From NCBI RefSeq assembly GCF_000003815.2, contig NC_049981.1, positions 16,935,781-16,999,780 on the forward strand: a DNA stretch of 64,000 nt, given 5' to 3'. A program made the translations under genes and the position numbers. The stretch is from Branchiostoma floridae. Taxonomy: Eukaryota > Chordata > Leptocardii > Amphioxiformes > Branchiostomatidae. Under the pieces are notes generated by a model. The model saw nothing but the letters and a program-made list of their open reading frames with translations, was not told where the DNA came from and did not search any database. Of the stretch, positions 34,111 through 47,478 are shown in pieces (position 1 is the first letter of the stretch; each line of letters starts with the position of its first letter).

Positions 34111-36660
34111 GGTTAGCCTGAAGCAAAAGAAGCTATTAGAAACATCATATGCTGTCATAATTGGACTAGATGGTGCCATTCATTTTCATTTTCCTTGGTG
34201 ATTAAGGCTGGGGTCACGACAGATGGTGTGTGGTCCAGGCGTATCCGAAAAACACTAAAGGGCATAAAAAAGCCATAGAAATATCAGAAATGCAGTAAAA
34301 GTATCAGGACCGAAATGAATGACCCAACGGGTACCACACTGACGCCATGCATGGCATATTGGCTTTATGAAATGTTGACACTAAGTTTGAATTTCAAGAG
34401 CATGTTTTTTTTACCAAAACCAATGCCCACATTAAATGTTGCAGAAGTTTGATACCTTGCCATCTTGTAGGTGACAAAGACGAATAACATTTGAGAAAGT
34501 GTAATATCACCATATTTGTTTCCTTTCCTGAGATCATGCATTATTAATATTTTTGTGAGACAATCCCTAAGAGATCAATATGTCTACATACCACTGTCTC
34601 AGTGAGAAATGAAGTATCATCAAATCCTTCCAGTCAAACACACGAAGAAAACATTGTAACAAACATTCTGCATTGCGAGAAATTTCACTTACCATTCAGT
34701 ATTGACAGCAGTGAGCGCGATTTGACCCTTGTCAATAACATAGCCAACAGGCCGATCCTTACTTGGAAAAAATATATGTTCCATACAGCCTGTAATGCTT
34801 TCCTGGCAATTCTTTATAATTTGAGGCTGAAAGCCTCTTATTGTAGGAGATTCTGGCAATCAAGTTGTTACAGAATAATTTACAATAGAGGTCAAATGGA
34901 CATCAGCATCACATGACCTCCAACCTTCGAGGGGTGGCTAACACTGACCTTCCATAACTGCTTTTCTATAACTGGAAATTGACCTAGATTTTCCTACTTT
35001 TATCAGACAATCTGACATTATCGAGGTCTACATTGCTTTATGACCCCGACATGGTTGGACAATCCAACAGACCCGTGGGATTCTCGACTTTGAGATTTCC
35101 TGTTATTTGTGATCTAATAAAGAAAAATTTGGACTCATTTAGATTGAAATTTTGACCGGATAATTCAATGTCCCACATAATTTCATATTGGATCAATGAA
35201 TTTTCATTTAAAAATTAAGCTTAGCTGCATAGATGTTGCAACTTTTCTTGTATGTTGTAAATTATGATCACTGCCACCATCCATGAATCCAAAGTTACAG
35301 AGACAGCCTACTCAATCACACCCCCTTTCCACCATAGCCAGAGACCAATAAGAGACCAATGCAGCACTAAATATTTGACAGTTTGCTCAACAAATGTCAG
35401 GGACATCATCATCCTAATGTGCTTTTGTTGTCTTTCAACTCATACTTTACATCTTGCTTGATGCTTTCAAATTACAGTCTCTATCATATAAGGCAGGTCT
35501 GCTGTAGAGTTCTTTTCTCTGGATCCACTTTTCTTCTGCCATGCTCATCAGTCTAGTTTCTCCTGATTGTAGCTGCCTGAACACTTTGTATCTCTAGCTG
35601 GGTCTGTCATTTGCAAGATCCTCCCAGTGCTCTGTGTCAATATCAAGTCTCTCTGTAAAGTGAATAGATCATTGCAAAAATAAAACCACCAAAGTTTTGT
35701 GATTTACAGTACACCAGTGATGAACCATTCTCCAGAACTGTGTCAGTGCGGTAAGAAGACAGATGAAGCCTTTGACATTTCTCCCCTGGCCCGACGACAT
35801 CTTTCAGCTCTTGCTGACACGTAACACCAAGAGGGACACCAGAATGTAGGTCAGACTGAACTATGACATTTAAAGCCAGCAGAAAAAAAAATCAGGATTA
35901 CCATATCCTTCTTGTCTTAGCACAAATGCAATTTACATTGTATAATACTTTCATTGTACCTTTTTCTTTGCCATATTCAGAGAATGCTGCAAGCTCATTT
36001 TATTCACAGAGACTTAATTGTGAATTTGAGGGGGGAAAGGAGGCTTTGTGTTGTTTTTATTATGAGTTCACAGTCAAAACAACAACACATTGTATTATGC
36101 ACTCTCCATTGTCTAACATACAAATGTTTAGAAACAAATTGCTTGTGTACTAGATAGCTTATTTCTTTAGACTATGCAATGAATAAAAATCCTAATGACA
36201 TCACAATATTGAAGATGTGACAAAAATTATGCAAAAACTATGGATTTGGGATAATACCAGGATTAATGAGTCCCTATATTTCAGCAGCATATTGATTGGT
36301 TTTGCCCCAGGAATTTAAAACTAATATTAGTAAAAAAATAACAGGATGGAATCTGATATGAATATGATATGAATCATATATGGAACATATTGAGTCTAAT
36401 TGCTACCTAAGCGAGCCACAATTAGGACATGTTAAATTCAAGTAGTAGTAGACTGTTTCATATTGATATGACAGTTCTCAGTTACCTACTGGAATACAGT
36501 CTTTCACCCCTTCCCCTCCCATTTGTCACTGGGTTAGTTGAAGCAATTGGGATAAAGAGCCTTGCTTGGGCCAGCTTCCTAGGTGTGGATATAACCTCTG
36601 CCCTGTAGGAAGGAGCACAGAACACTACCACCTTACATCTGCCATAATATGTGGATCTTA

Positions 36661-36731
36661 TAAACCTTCTCACTGCTGCCTAACCCTGTAACCAACACAC
36701 ATTTGGTGCCAAAAGGCTACTACAGCAGGAA
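36661..36731. mobile_element. Inverted-repeat microelement, copy B
   Basis: Member of the family described at 1817-1895: AACCTTCTCACTGCTGCCTA start, CATTTGGTGCC core, GCAGG end. The right terminus is degraded. Confidence 0.5.
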
Positions 36732-37650
36732 CATAGTTGAAGGGAAAGCTTGTATTCAGGGATAGCCCCTTCAATAATACAGCAGGGTGGTATCAGGAAC
36801 ATTCACAGGGCTGTACCACTCATCGTTTGGGAGTCCATGCTGTTGATATTTTTAATCTGTCAATTTAAGGATACAAAATTCAGTTTCATGTCATTTAGTT
36901 GAGATTTTGGGACAGACAGGGTGACACTTTTTGTTACATGATTCTGTACTATAATTATATTAAACCAAATGTTACCAAGTAATAGGCCAAACAGAGGCTA
37001 GAAAGTTTTGTTACATTGTCTGTTACAGTTATTTCTGACATGTTGTTTATGCCAAGTAGTAATGTACTTAGTTCATTTATCTATAGGCAACAATACTTAA
37101 CACTGACTTTGAGGCAGCATGGCTAATTTTTGAAAGTCAAAAATTATAGGCGTAGAAAATCGCCAGGTGACATTGTGCATACTACCCTCGTAGTGACATA
37201 CAGATTTAAAGAAATGTCAGAATGCAATGGCAGTAGCTTCAAATGACAAGTTGCAATACCATTGGGAATAGTGGGATGAGAGTTATCGCCACATTGCCAT
37301 TAGCTGAAGAAGCAATTGATGGGAATCCCTATCAGACGTCAATCATCGTGTGATTGGCACGTACAGAGGCACCGATCTTTAATCTTGCCTTCACAGCACA
37401 GGGGGCATAATCCAACCAGATTAACAGTATCTAACAGTCAGCAAACTTACTTTTGATGACACAGATTGATACAGGATATCAGCATTACTGAGAGTCTTAT
37501 AGCTTAGAAAGCTGCCCTATTTTTCTCACAAGGTTTTTCGAAGATCTGCCAAAGTTTGGGCAAGAAGGATTAAAGACATGCTCCAATTTTAAGTTCATCT
37601 TAATGCAGGGGAAAATCTTTAAATTTCCTACTGACAAAAGTGACCTGTAT

Positions 37651-37750
37651 NNNNNNNNNNNNNNNNNNNNNNNNNNNNNNNNNNNNNNNNNNNNNNNNNN
37701 NNNNNNNNNNNNNNNNNNNNNNNNNNNNNNNNNNNNNNNNNNNNNNNNNN
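37651..37750. other. Assembly gap (100 N)
   Basis: A run of exactly 100 N, the convention for a gap of unknown size. Confidence 1.
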
Positions 37751-37932
37751 ATCTACTTGTCAAAGCGGCATCATTTATTTGCCTGTAGTTATTTACTGTT
37801 GCCTGTCAAGACAAATATTGGGAGGCATATATTCAGGACCAATTTGCTACATCATATTTTCTTTTGCCTAACTGTATTCATTATTCAGTCTAGATGTTAA
37901 AGAATTAGATTAAATGTGAAACTGGAGAATCC

Positions 37933-38001
37933 TTAACCTGCTTCTTTCTAACTCCTTGACCAATACAAATTGGTACCAATGTTAGCAGGCAGAAGATTTA
38001 A
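37933..38001. mobile_element. Inverted-repeat microelement, copy C
   Basis: TTAACCTGCTTCTTTCTAAC at the left and GCAGGCAGAAGATTTAA at the right, with an AATACAAATTGGTACC core matching copies A and D. Confidence 0.55.
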
Positions 38002-38131
38002 CACTACAAAGTAGCAAAGCTGTAAATGCTGATTGGCTTATAGTGAAATGTTTTTCACTACTTCTAGATATCTTCTTTCACAAACACACACCAATCATCC
38101 AACAGTATGTCTCTTCAAGTTGTTTCTACTC

Positions 38132-38390
38132 TGTGGCACAGGAGCCTTGTGGTTAGGGTAGTTGCCTCAGACTGGAGGTACTGAGTTTGAATCCCAGACA
38201 TTACCCAAATCTTGTACCATTGGGAACAGCACTTCACACCTACACTCAGGTTTAAATGAGTACAAAGCTTTGGCTGGGTCGTCCTACGGATAGAACACTG
38301 AATGTAGGTCTTGTGTTTGAGGACAGCCACACCTCAAGACCATCAAAAAACCCAACACACTTGTGGAATACAGTAGGGGTCCTTCCTGGT
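38132..38390 (+). mobile_element. tRNA-derived SINE
   Basis: The head is tRNA-like. An A-box-like stretch (CTTGTGGTTAGGGTAGTTGC) is followed about 35 bp later by a B box, GAGTTTGAATCC (38183-38194; consensus GGTTCGAATCC). The tRNA-unrelated body follows (ATTGGGAACAGCACTTCACA and onward). The right end is set by eye. No intact tRNA cloverleaf is expected, so it is not a functional tRNA gene. Confidence 0.6.
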
Positions 38391-41300
38391 GAGAGTGAAT
38401 CAAGTATATCTGTCCATAATTGATGCAGCTCATATTATTCAGTACTGATGTGTAATGACATGAGGTGATTTGCTGGGTAAGCAATAAAAACAAAACACAC
38501 TTTCAAAAACAAACATGGTGTCTAAACTTACAAGCATATACATATTTTGCCCTATCTTCCATGACCGTAATTGACCCGGGAACTGTTCCTGACCAAGTTT
38601 TACTGCAGATGCCCAGTAGAACATCTACAGATATGAAGCATGACCTGACGGAAATCAATAAACATACTTTGATTTGATTTAGATACGGTGCCACCTAGTG
38701 GTGGGGGGTAAATCCGCCAGATTATGTTGTATCATCCATTATGTATTGAGGGATTGATGAGTGGCAGAGGAAAGTCCAGAGAGAGCCAGAAGAGATTTAC
38801 ACATCAGAGAAAGGAGAAGCTCTTTTAATGCAGCAAAAAGTACTGTGACTTTTGTACGGTCAACTGTCAACTGCAAAATACAAAATAGCAAATAAAAAAT
38901 GAAATATTAAAATTCTTTTGACTTAACAATAATGGCTAACATTTATAAAGATCACTGATCCAGGAATTGAACAAGAATAGTGAATAGAAGAAGAACAGTC
39001 TAATTCAATGTATACCACTGGATAATACAAAAGATAGTATAAGATATTTCAGAGGTCATCTGACCACTTTGATCAGTGAAAATTAAATAAAAGCTAACAT
39101 CAACTCTGCATACTCTCATAATTCAACTATATTACTGTCACATAAGAGAAAAATTGTTATAGAGGCATTCTCAATATTGTCTTGAACTCATAAATATCTG
39201 AAGTGTATATAGAAAGGATTACTCATGCTGCATTCCCCTCTTAATTTCTACTACTTTTAATCAATACAAAAGTCATGTTTTCTTCTGTGGAAGTACTATG
39301 GCCCAGACTGAAGCTGAGATGAAAAGAGCCGAAGAGAGAGTACTATGGAAAAATGGTGGAATTATGAGAGTAAGGGTTAACATGTAAGTAAGTTTGTAAT
39401 ATCTTGACCATCATACTGAGAGGCAGAAGGTAGCAGAATTGAAAGATTTCGGTACTAGTTGATCCACCAGTTTGTTCTTTACTGCTTCTAGTCTCTTTAA
39501 TTTACTTTTAACCAATGATAGAGTTTGTATGACACAATCATGTTTTCAGCACCACAGACATGACCAACATGTCCAACTAAGTGTACCGTGGAACTTGAAC
39601 ACTCAGAAAGTTCTTAAACAGGTAAAATGCATTGGTCAGGGCAAATATATGCCTGCTACTACTTCACTAATGTATCGATGCCATTCAAAACTGCCAGAAG
39701 CCATTTTATGTTTCTTTCCCCTGTAACACTGCTACTGTGTTAGAAAGTTTTATGGTACACCTTGCTTCTGGACAAACCAGAAGTAATTTACTACCCCATC
39801 TTTGGCTTGAAGAATTTGGCTGTAAGATAAGGTGTAGAGTGAGATGTGGTATTGCGGTAGTTTGTTGTAACTAAGTGCTTGTTCTATCTCCATTGACCTG
39901 GCAGTAGCAACACATTTCCAGCAAGATACTATAATTGAAAGTCGACCTTATGGGAGACCCAGATCAGACAACAGGCAGTGTATTGCTCTCAATTTCATAG
40001 CAGATGGAGTTTTCTGCTGGGGCACTAATCATGAAATACTTGATTGCTATTACGAGGTCAAAAGGCTTACCCCCAGAAAGAAGACCTTCTGAAACCTAAC
40101 TGTTTACAATCATTTTACTACACACTTGTTTCAAAACGATTGAGTTGTAAGCACTGGGTTCTGAATATATAACTGTCTCCTAGTTTTAAATTTTCAAATA
40201 GGTGAGTCGACAACTACATTAGCCTACATAGTTAATTCCATCCAGGCCATATGATACAGATAATGTATAGCAGTGATTACAATGGCCACTGTGATAAAGT
40301 TGTGATGAATTGTAATGGCAGTCCAGAGCTGCTGACTCTACATCATGATGAAATCCTATCCATTTGATATCTTATCATAATGTTTGGGGTCACCTGGCCA
40401 TCAGCCCAAAAACATGGCACACATCAACGATATCGTGTTTGAGAACTTTTCTAAGTGGAGGTTTGACTGTGCAGACGATGTTCCTATGTGGTTACAGATA
40501 ATGTTTTTTCCCTTATGCATTAAGAGGGAGGAGGGCAATGAGATAAAAGTCAAAACCTATATTCAAAACGATATTCAAAGACAAATCGATCGCTACAAAT
40601 CGATATGATTCGGAGGTTACTTCCTGATATTTCAGGTGACTAAATCTGTAATCTCTTTAGCATCACTAAAATGAACTGGGAGAAAACAGTCAAACGTCAA
40701 CAACCCTGTCACCTGCAGTCTAATGACACATTTGCAGCTGCATTAGCTATACTGTTCTGCACATATTCGTCACTGATACACCACACTGCTTCAGCCAAAC
40801 GTTAGATTTCCTTCAGCAAACATTTTTTGTACAAAGTTGTCATGAAGGTTGATTCCTTTCTCTCTAGGACTGGCCAAGTGTGCGGTAAATGATGTCACTG
40901 CGGGTCAGTGACAAGGGCACTGACATCTCCATTCGGTTACCCCACCCCAATGACGCACTTCAAAGTTCATAACTGTCTCCGCCAGTTTTCCCTGGCCATC
41001 CTTTAGATGTGTAATGTATACATGTAGTGATATCTGTGGCCATTACGCCCAAAGTGCGCTTGGTGGTTTACGACATGGTCAGGGGAAAGCCTTTGAAGTC
41101 TCCTGATGTAGCTGTGGTTTTATGTACATAGGAACCTATAAATGATCTAAAGACAGATCTTCCCGGAGATTTAAACGTTGCTAGGAAAAGTCAAGGCCTC
41201 GGAACAGTGTTTAACGGCATGGAAAGAAGCTGTATAGTCCTGTTATTGGCAATGTAAATGTCTTGATGTGGTTCTTTTGGGTCTATTCAAGCATGGAATC

Positions 41301-41749
41301 AAAAAGCACTGATTGGGATGACTCTATTATTGAAGAAAAGAACCTTCATAAAAGTTCTTGAAGACATTACAGGTCAAGGCATACGGTATCCTTGTTGATG
41401 TATAATATATTTGGTTTTTGTTGTAACCAGTAAACAGACTGTAGACAGAAAACACCAATTTTATATACAAGATGCTTAAAACCAGACTGTAAGGTTTGAT
41501 CACACTGGGATGGGCCCCTAATCATAGAAATAAGTGTGGTGGGCTTTTGTTTGGTTACACTTCAAAACTTAAAATAACCATAGCTGACGATAGTCTTCCT
41601 AGACAATAAGGATTTTTCTTTCAAGTGCATATCAAAGCTTTTAAATTGGGTTTGCTTGGAGTGTGGATAAAGAATGGCTGTATGTCTTCATTATTGAGGC
41701 TTTATAGTCATTTATGGCTGCTTGCATTTTAAAACTTCAAATAAAATCT

Positions 41750-42020
41750 TCATGTGATGGTTCTCCACTTCTCAATCACGCATTGCTTTGCGTTTATGCC
41801 AACCTCAGGAGGAAAGTGTACCGTGAATCGATTTCCGTTACGCGAGCGAAGAAGCCACCATCGCCAAGGTCCACTCAACTTCATTAAGCAGAACGACTGC
41901 CATATCAATGGTGCACAGTTAATTAGTGATGGGTATGGTCTTTGCCCAGAGATAAGACATGGAGAAATGCGGGACCCTGCTATGGGACCCATGCACCAGT
42001 TGAGCCCAATTGGTTGAGAA
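41750..42020. other. Intronic island open on both strands
   Basis: An 87-codon plus frame and a 118-codon minus frame overlap. CpG-containing words (GTTACGCGAGCGAAGAAGCC) stand out from the background. No domain is recognised, so it is a candidate regulatory element. Confidence 0.28.
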
Positions 42021-42480
42021 ATTGCTTTTTGATTGATTTCTGACAGATGTCTATCATACAGTACACATGTAGAGGTTAGCAACCTCAGTCTGACAAAAAA
42101 AAACATTTTTAGCCAATGCCACTGCTGTATAAAAGCAGCAGCAGTACTACAGTAGTCTTACAGATGTCAGGTATCAGTTGCTGTGCTTTTCTGATAAAAG
42201 CAAGTGTACAGCACAGAAGCCCCGTCCTGAAACCTGGTATCTCCATAGCAGATGTGTTCAGAAAGCCTTTCCTTCTATTTTTATTTCGGGAGATCTACTG
42301 AAGTATATTTAAGTTTTTCTCGGACAACAGGTCACACCAATTGATTTACTGGGTTCTTAATTTTTTTTAGATAATTGTAAGCAAGAGGATATGATAAAGG
42401 CATAGAAATGGACCTGGTTCTCTGGCTTTATTCTATTATGCTTTTTTTCAATTCTGCGAACCAACAAATTAAATTGGTGT

Positions 42481-42580
42481 NNNNNNNNNNNNNNNNNNNN
42501 NNNNNNNNNNNNNNNNNNNNNNNNNNNNNNNNNNNNNNNNNNNNNNNNNNNNNNNNNNNNNNNNNNNNNNNNNNNNNNNN
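42481..42580. other. Assembly gap (100 N)
   Basis: A run of exactly 100 N, a gap of unknown size. Confidence 1.
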
Positions 42581-44757
42581 TGTTAAAAGTTTAATCTCAT
42601 TTGGACCCAGTTTCCAGACATCAGAACATCGGAGCATCCAGAGGCAGTCCACAGTGTTCCACAGGGCTTAACACAACAGAAGCCGTCTTACAGGGCCAGA
42701 AGAACATTCGATCGGAGAACACCCGGGACACAACCTTACTGCATTGAAGTTAAGAGGCAAGCCCACTGTGGCTGCACTACCGTTATCCTTAATGCCACAA
42801 AAGGGTTAAGATACAACGGGAGCTTGGCAAAGTTATATACAGATGCACTTAAGCTATAAATCCTACCCTGACAGCCGGACAGGAAAAGTATCTCACAGCT
42901 GAAGGTTACTAAGATTTACCGAGGCATTGAGCAATGGGACTACTTACAGAGATATCCAAACATGGAAGCTAAACAAATGTCCTCGAATAAGTTGTAGTTC
43001 CTGAAAGTTTTGAGAGGGAAAAAATTAACTTAAAGATACTTTATAGAAATATATAGAAAATGCAATTTAGAACTTTTTTTTCTACTCAATAAGTGTGACA
43101 TACATTATGCAACTGCAGACCTTTATGCACACAGATTGTAGTGTTATATGGTGCATGGATTTGGGAAGAGTATCTCTTTGGGATTTTACTATGTTATACA
43201 GTCTGAAAGGAAGATATGTGACACTGTTAAGGATGGATAACTCTCCTGTGACATTTCGATATATCAATGAGTCACAGTGCAACGACTCTTAATTACAAAA
43301 CCAAGAACCATTTCCAAACTTAACTGAAAGTTTTACCTTCTTAACATTTAATGACAGGAAGAAGATAGGCCTGTAATTCCCTATTTCTCACAAAGAAGTT
43401 TTTTGCAAAGTCAGCCAAGTTCGATCGATTTAATTCCGTAATGGCGCAAATGCAACCGAAAAGTATATTGATGGCACTATAGACGTCCTCGTTGACGTGT
43501 TGGCCCAAATTAATGAGAAACTGCTCGTTATGTGGCTCAGTCAAATATAAATGAGTGTGGGCTATTACGGCTAAATAACCCTCATATATGGGCACTGTGG
43601 CAGATATACAACTGAGGTGATGGCAGGCTTGAATGATATGGTAGAAGAAGTCTTAAATACTCATGCTCTATTTATAATGGTATTGATAATTGGAGCGTTA
43701 TTTGAAAGATATAGAATCTTTATTTGCAATTGAATCTCACATATGTACAGATACAATAACATCAAATGTTTAAAAATGATGTAACGTAATATTTAGATGT
43801 ACATCACTGGAGGTTTGACTTCACCTTTGGGGGTACTGGCTTAAGTGCCACGGTTTTACTAATATTATGGATACAAAAAGTCTGAACAATAATAGCAAAT
43901 TCTTATCTTTAGTTAATTTTAGATTGTCTTTGCTTTTTTCTTTCTTCAAACAATGGATAGTGAAGTGATAGTGAGACCCCAAAATAAGTCTGGAGTTATC
44001 AATTTCTTGAAACTGAAAGTTTCAAAGCATCCCCGATGTTATATGGCATGCATTTTGGACTTAATGCTTTCGACAAGAAATCTTTCTCAGGTCCAAACTG
44101 TTGGATCCTTGTTGAGTTTGCTTATATTTGGAAGGATGTTCAATAAATCCCTATGGTCATTCCAAATGGAGAGGTGGAATCATCGGAATGATGAGCAATA
44201 AGTGTATTAATACGTACAAGGTGACATCCCTACATATGATGCCCCAACATCCATTTCTAGGGAGATTACACTGCCGATAATGGCTGCCGGGGTCATCGGG
44301 TCACAACAGATTCCCACATTAGGTGCATCAAATGCACAAACGGACATTTTCTTTACGACCTTTTTGACCCCTATATTAATTTAGAGGGAAGGGAAGGTGA
44401 TGATTGGGGTTAACAGCTTGATTTAGCCATGTTTTATATTACGGAAAATTAAAATGGCTTGCATCGAGTCTGATTAAGTATTATAGCATTAAGTGCCCAT
44501 AAATGCACACATGTACGGCCTTCAAAGTGCATTAACTGAGTAGGAAAAGGGCTTTTAATTTTTTTTATTAGCTAGCACTCTAAAAAGATTTATGGTAGAG
44601 GAAATAAGTTTCACTGACAACATAAAAAGTATGGTGACGGTCATACATAAACCACAAAATTCTAATGTCTTAATTACTTACTTAGCTTAAAATAATAAGG
44701 GATTATGTATTAATAATATGTAAATCTCCAATATCTTGATATGGCTCCCTTGCATGT
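42581..44757 (-). other. Exon-free region, part 4
   Basis: Mostly AT-rich. The segment 43350-43600 has an 84-codon minus-strand frame and several CpGs (GTTCGATCGATTTAATTCCG). No exon, RNA gene or repeat family was recognised. Confidence 0.55.
43350..43600. other. Intronic island, candidate conserved non-coding element
   Basis: A CpG-containing segment with an 84-codon open frame on the minus strand, surrounded by AT-rich sequence. The translation resembles nothing I know, and homeodomain-like AATTAATGAG lies within it. Confidence 0.27.
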
Positions 44758-44857
44758 NNNNNNNNNNNNNNNNNNNNNNNNNNNNNNNNNNNNNNNNNNN
44801 NNNNNNNNNNNNNNNNNNNNNNNNNNNNNNNNNNNNNNNNNNNNNNNNNNNNNNNNN
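44758..44857. other. Assembly gap (100 N)
   Basis: A run of exactly 100 N, a gap of unknown size. Confidence 1.
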
Positions 44858-46285
44858 ACTGGTGGATTTGTGACTGTAAGAGATATTAAAAGTTTATTGG
44901 CAGCATCATACATGTTGCATTTTTCAATGTCTAGTTTTAGGTGTCTTAGACAGACAGTTACATAGGTGGGTAAGAACATATGGCCATTGCAACATACATG
45001 TAGGGCTGTCCTCAAACTAGATTACCATTTATCTGACTCCAAATAGTATCCCCAATACCTGATTAGTGACTTATCTTTGGTGATATAATGAAGTAATGCT
45101 CTAATTAGTTAACGATCAATAAGGAAGTCTGTCCAGTTGTTGTTGTGCCTTACTTTTGAAATATTAAACAGTTTCATCATGATGGGATCAATGAAGGTTG
45201 TGCTTATAAGGGGCTTAACTTCTATATGGATATCATAAGATGTTTCTGAAAATATTTATTATTATTTTATTATAATAAACCCATACATATCTTATGCTTC
45301 TCTACCAATTTTTGGAAGAAGTACAATCCATATATTTTGAGGGTTATTTAAAAAAAAATTAAAACTGCGTTACAATTGTATGTCATTGACAAGTAAAACG
45401 TCCAATTCCCTAAAAGTCAATCAAAAAGCCATAATTTCAAGATGACATTTAAGCTAAAGAAAAACAAAGTTTGAAAGAATGGAACACCTGCAAAAGTCAT
45501 GAAAATTGATATCATGCAATGAACAATTCGACCTGTCAAAAGTCTATCAATTTTATGATGCCTATCTATACCATTTTTCTGTACTATATAGGGACTTGTA
45601 AAACTAAAGCCACCATCTGGCTATGGTTTTTCTCATGCCTGAATGCTGAATGATTTACAGAAAATGTCTTCAATTTGAACTCAGTGCCTTTCTCATGCAA
45701 CCCTTTCCTTCAGAACAACTTTCTACAAGGCACCAGCAAAACTGAATGTATGCCAAGACCAAAGTGCTTGTGAAGTATAATTGAGTTCATTTGCCCTACC
45801 ATTACTGAAACTGAAAATCAGCAGAAATTAGACCTATCCACTGTTATTATCCACTGAGGGGTGATCAATCCCCCTCAATTAATGTCAGAGCTTGATAGAT
45901 CACCTTTTCATTATTGGCACAGTCTGCACACCCCCTTTTATTGATTTACTTGGTACGATCCATATCATTTCTCTTGCATATGGAGAGGGGGTGTCATGAT
46001 GCAGTTTTCTTGTACATACACCCAGGACACTGCGGGATTGAGCTGGTCGAATAAATTGTCACTCGTCCCACCAGGAAGGAAAGGAATTAAACAGAAATTT
46101 GGGCATTCTTTTGGCTGAAACTTCTTTGAAAGCTGCTAGAGGGCATCAGAAAGCTGGCTATTCCCTAAGGACATGAGCCATGGTAATTTGAATGTCTATC
46201 ACAAAAGAGGCAATGTGTTAAGCCTGTACATCTATGTTGTACATCTCTGCCTTTTAGAGAAATGCAGGACACTGATGATAAGATG

Positions 46286-46654
46286 CTACATATCAGGGCT
46301 CTAGCCAGCTCGAAATTTTTTTCCGTCAACCAATTCCCATTGTCATGAAAACACTATTCCAGGAGTTAGAGAGACTGAACTGAGACCTTGAAAAACGGGT
46401 TTTAATGAGATTATTGTATGCAAAAGGGCACCGACACACATTGTTAACAATCATAACAATAGCAAAACAAACAGTGTGTGGCTTTTACGGCCGTGGACAG
46501 CGTCCCCAAGCCGCCTGTAGCTTCCACCAAGGAGCTTTTATCAGATTTTTGTCCGTCAAGGTTGACGGATTGGTTTTAAAATTTTTCCGTCACAAGCAGC
46601 AAATTTCCGTCAATTGATGGAAAAACGGACGCTGGCTAGAGCCCTGCTACATAT
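46286..46654. mobile_element. hAT-type MITE with perfect TIRs and 8-bp target duplication
   Basis: The element spans 46294-46646 (353 bp). Both ends carry a perfect 16-bp terminal inverted repeat, CAGGGCTCTAGCCAGC. It is flanked on both sides by CTACATAT (46286-46293 and 46647-46654), an exact 8-bp target-site duplication. CAGGG ends plus an 8-bp duplication define hAT superfamily insertions. Subterminal CCGTCA motifs recur, several times near the right end and once near the left, and are plausible transposase-binding sites. No transposase is encoded, so it is non-autonomous. Perfect ends and duplication suggest a fairly recent insertion. Confidence 0.9.
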
Positions 46655-46753
46655 ACATTGGATATGTCACTATTCACAGCCAGTTTACAACCCCCTTTTC
46701 TTCACTTCCTCTTTGTAAAAATGAAAAGAGTTTCAGTTTTTATTGTTGCCTTG

Positions 46754-46911
46754 TACGGTAGAGCCTGTAATAATGAACACCTCTGTCTAAGGACCACCTG
46801 GGCAATGTGACCATTTTTTTGTAACAATGCCCCTTACTTTATATTTCCCTTTCATCAGTACATGTAATCTGAACGATTTTCTTTCAGTGGTCACTGTAGA
46901 CAAACTGACTA
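46754..46911. mobile_element. Tc1/mariner-like MITE, second diverged copy
   Basis: It shares AAGGACCACCTGGGCAATGT and GACCATTTTTTTGTA with the element at 32053-32242. The left end is TACGGTAGAGCCTGTA and the inverted right end TAGTCAGTTTGTCTACAGTG. Confidence 0.55.
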
Positions 46912-47226
46912 CGTAGACATTGACAGAATCTTAATCGTCACAAAATTTCCAGCTATAAGTTGCAAAACAAATCTCAGTCACATATTAGGATCTTCTGGAA
47001 ATACTCCTTTGACAAATCTAGATATGGTATAGCATTTATCTTTGTTCATATCCCAGCCTGTGTCAGCATGTTGTCTGTCCATTTGTCTCGTAGTCAGGTC
47101 AGAGGTCACCTCCCAGGAGGCTCATGAAATAGTTTCAACCTATTACATTTGTATGGAGTCGCAGAAACTGTTCTTAACAAGTCTCTGCGTGCTCTTTTCT
47201 GTAAGGCTTGTTTTGATTTTCTGTTA

Positions 47227-47386
47227 TTTTTAGGGAAATCTGTCTTGTTCACTCACGTAATGCATCGTACACGAGCGAGGAGACCAAATTTTGTGTAGTT
47301 GCTTGCCTTGACTTTAGCGCAATTTGCATCATTAGGGTGTGCCTCTGTCAAATTCAGTGTAAGGCATTGTAAGACCCCCCCCCCCC
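47227..47386. repeat. Dispersed repeat, copy 1, ending in a C tract
   Basis: TTTTTAGGGAA, AAATTTTG, TCAAATTCAGTGTAAGGCAT and a terminal C-run (12 C, 47375-47386) align in order with 59627-59749. There is no coding potential. Confidence 0.6.
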
Positions 47387-47404
47387 TCCCACATGCAAAC
47401 ACAC

Positions 47405-47478
47405 TTTAACCTTCTTTTGCTGCCTAATCCCATAACCAATACAAATTTGGTGCAAAACAGCTACCTTAGCAGGTTAAA
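47405..47478. mobile_element. Inverted-repeat microelement, copy D (best preserved)
   Basis: 74 bp with TTTAACCTTC at the left and GCAGGTTAAA at the right, an AATACAAATTTGGTGC core and CTACCTTAGCAGG near the end. It is the cleanest of the four copies. Confidence 0.65.

Larger units (their letters stand above)
22745..37650 (-). other. Exon-free region, part 2
   Basis: No splice-supported exon was found on either strand. Contents: a poly-G tract (23850-23864), GC-richer islands (about 23030-23760, 24750-25260, 25490-25810, 27660-27960, 28590-29100, 30980-31520, 33030-33600, 33930-34110), two tandem arrays (30075-30490, 31580-31795), a Tc1-like MITE (32053-32242) and an inverted-repeat microelement (36661-36731). 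Bases 36540-36610, with GGGATAAAGAGCCTTGCTTG, look like a dispersed-repeat fragment. The longest open frame (30737-31261, plus, 174 codons) has no domain I recognise. Confidence 0.6.
37751..42480 (-). other. Exon-free region, part 3
   Basis: It holds an inverted-repeat microelement (37933-38001), a tRNA-like SINE (about 38132-38390) and an island at about 41750-42020 open on both strands. The remaining sequence is AT-rich with no exon or RNA gene seen. Confidence 0.6.

Noticed and set aside
38132-38210. Functional tRNA gene
   Set aside because: The boxes are present but the arms do not pair as in a tRNA, and a SINE body follows.
40384-40608. 74-codon plus-strand frame with Lys/Asp-rich end as a small gene
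   Set aside because: No homology recognised and no promoter or splice support; frames of this length are common here by chance.
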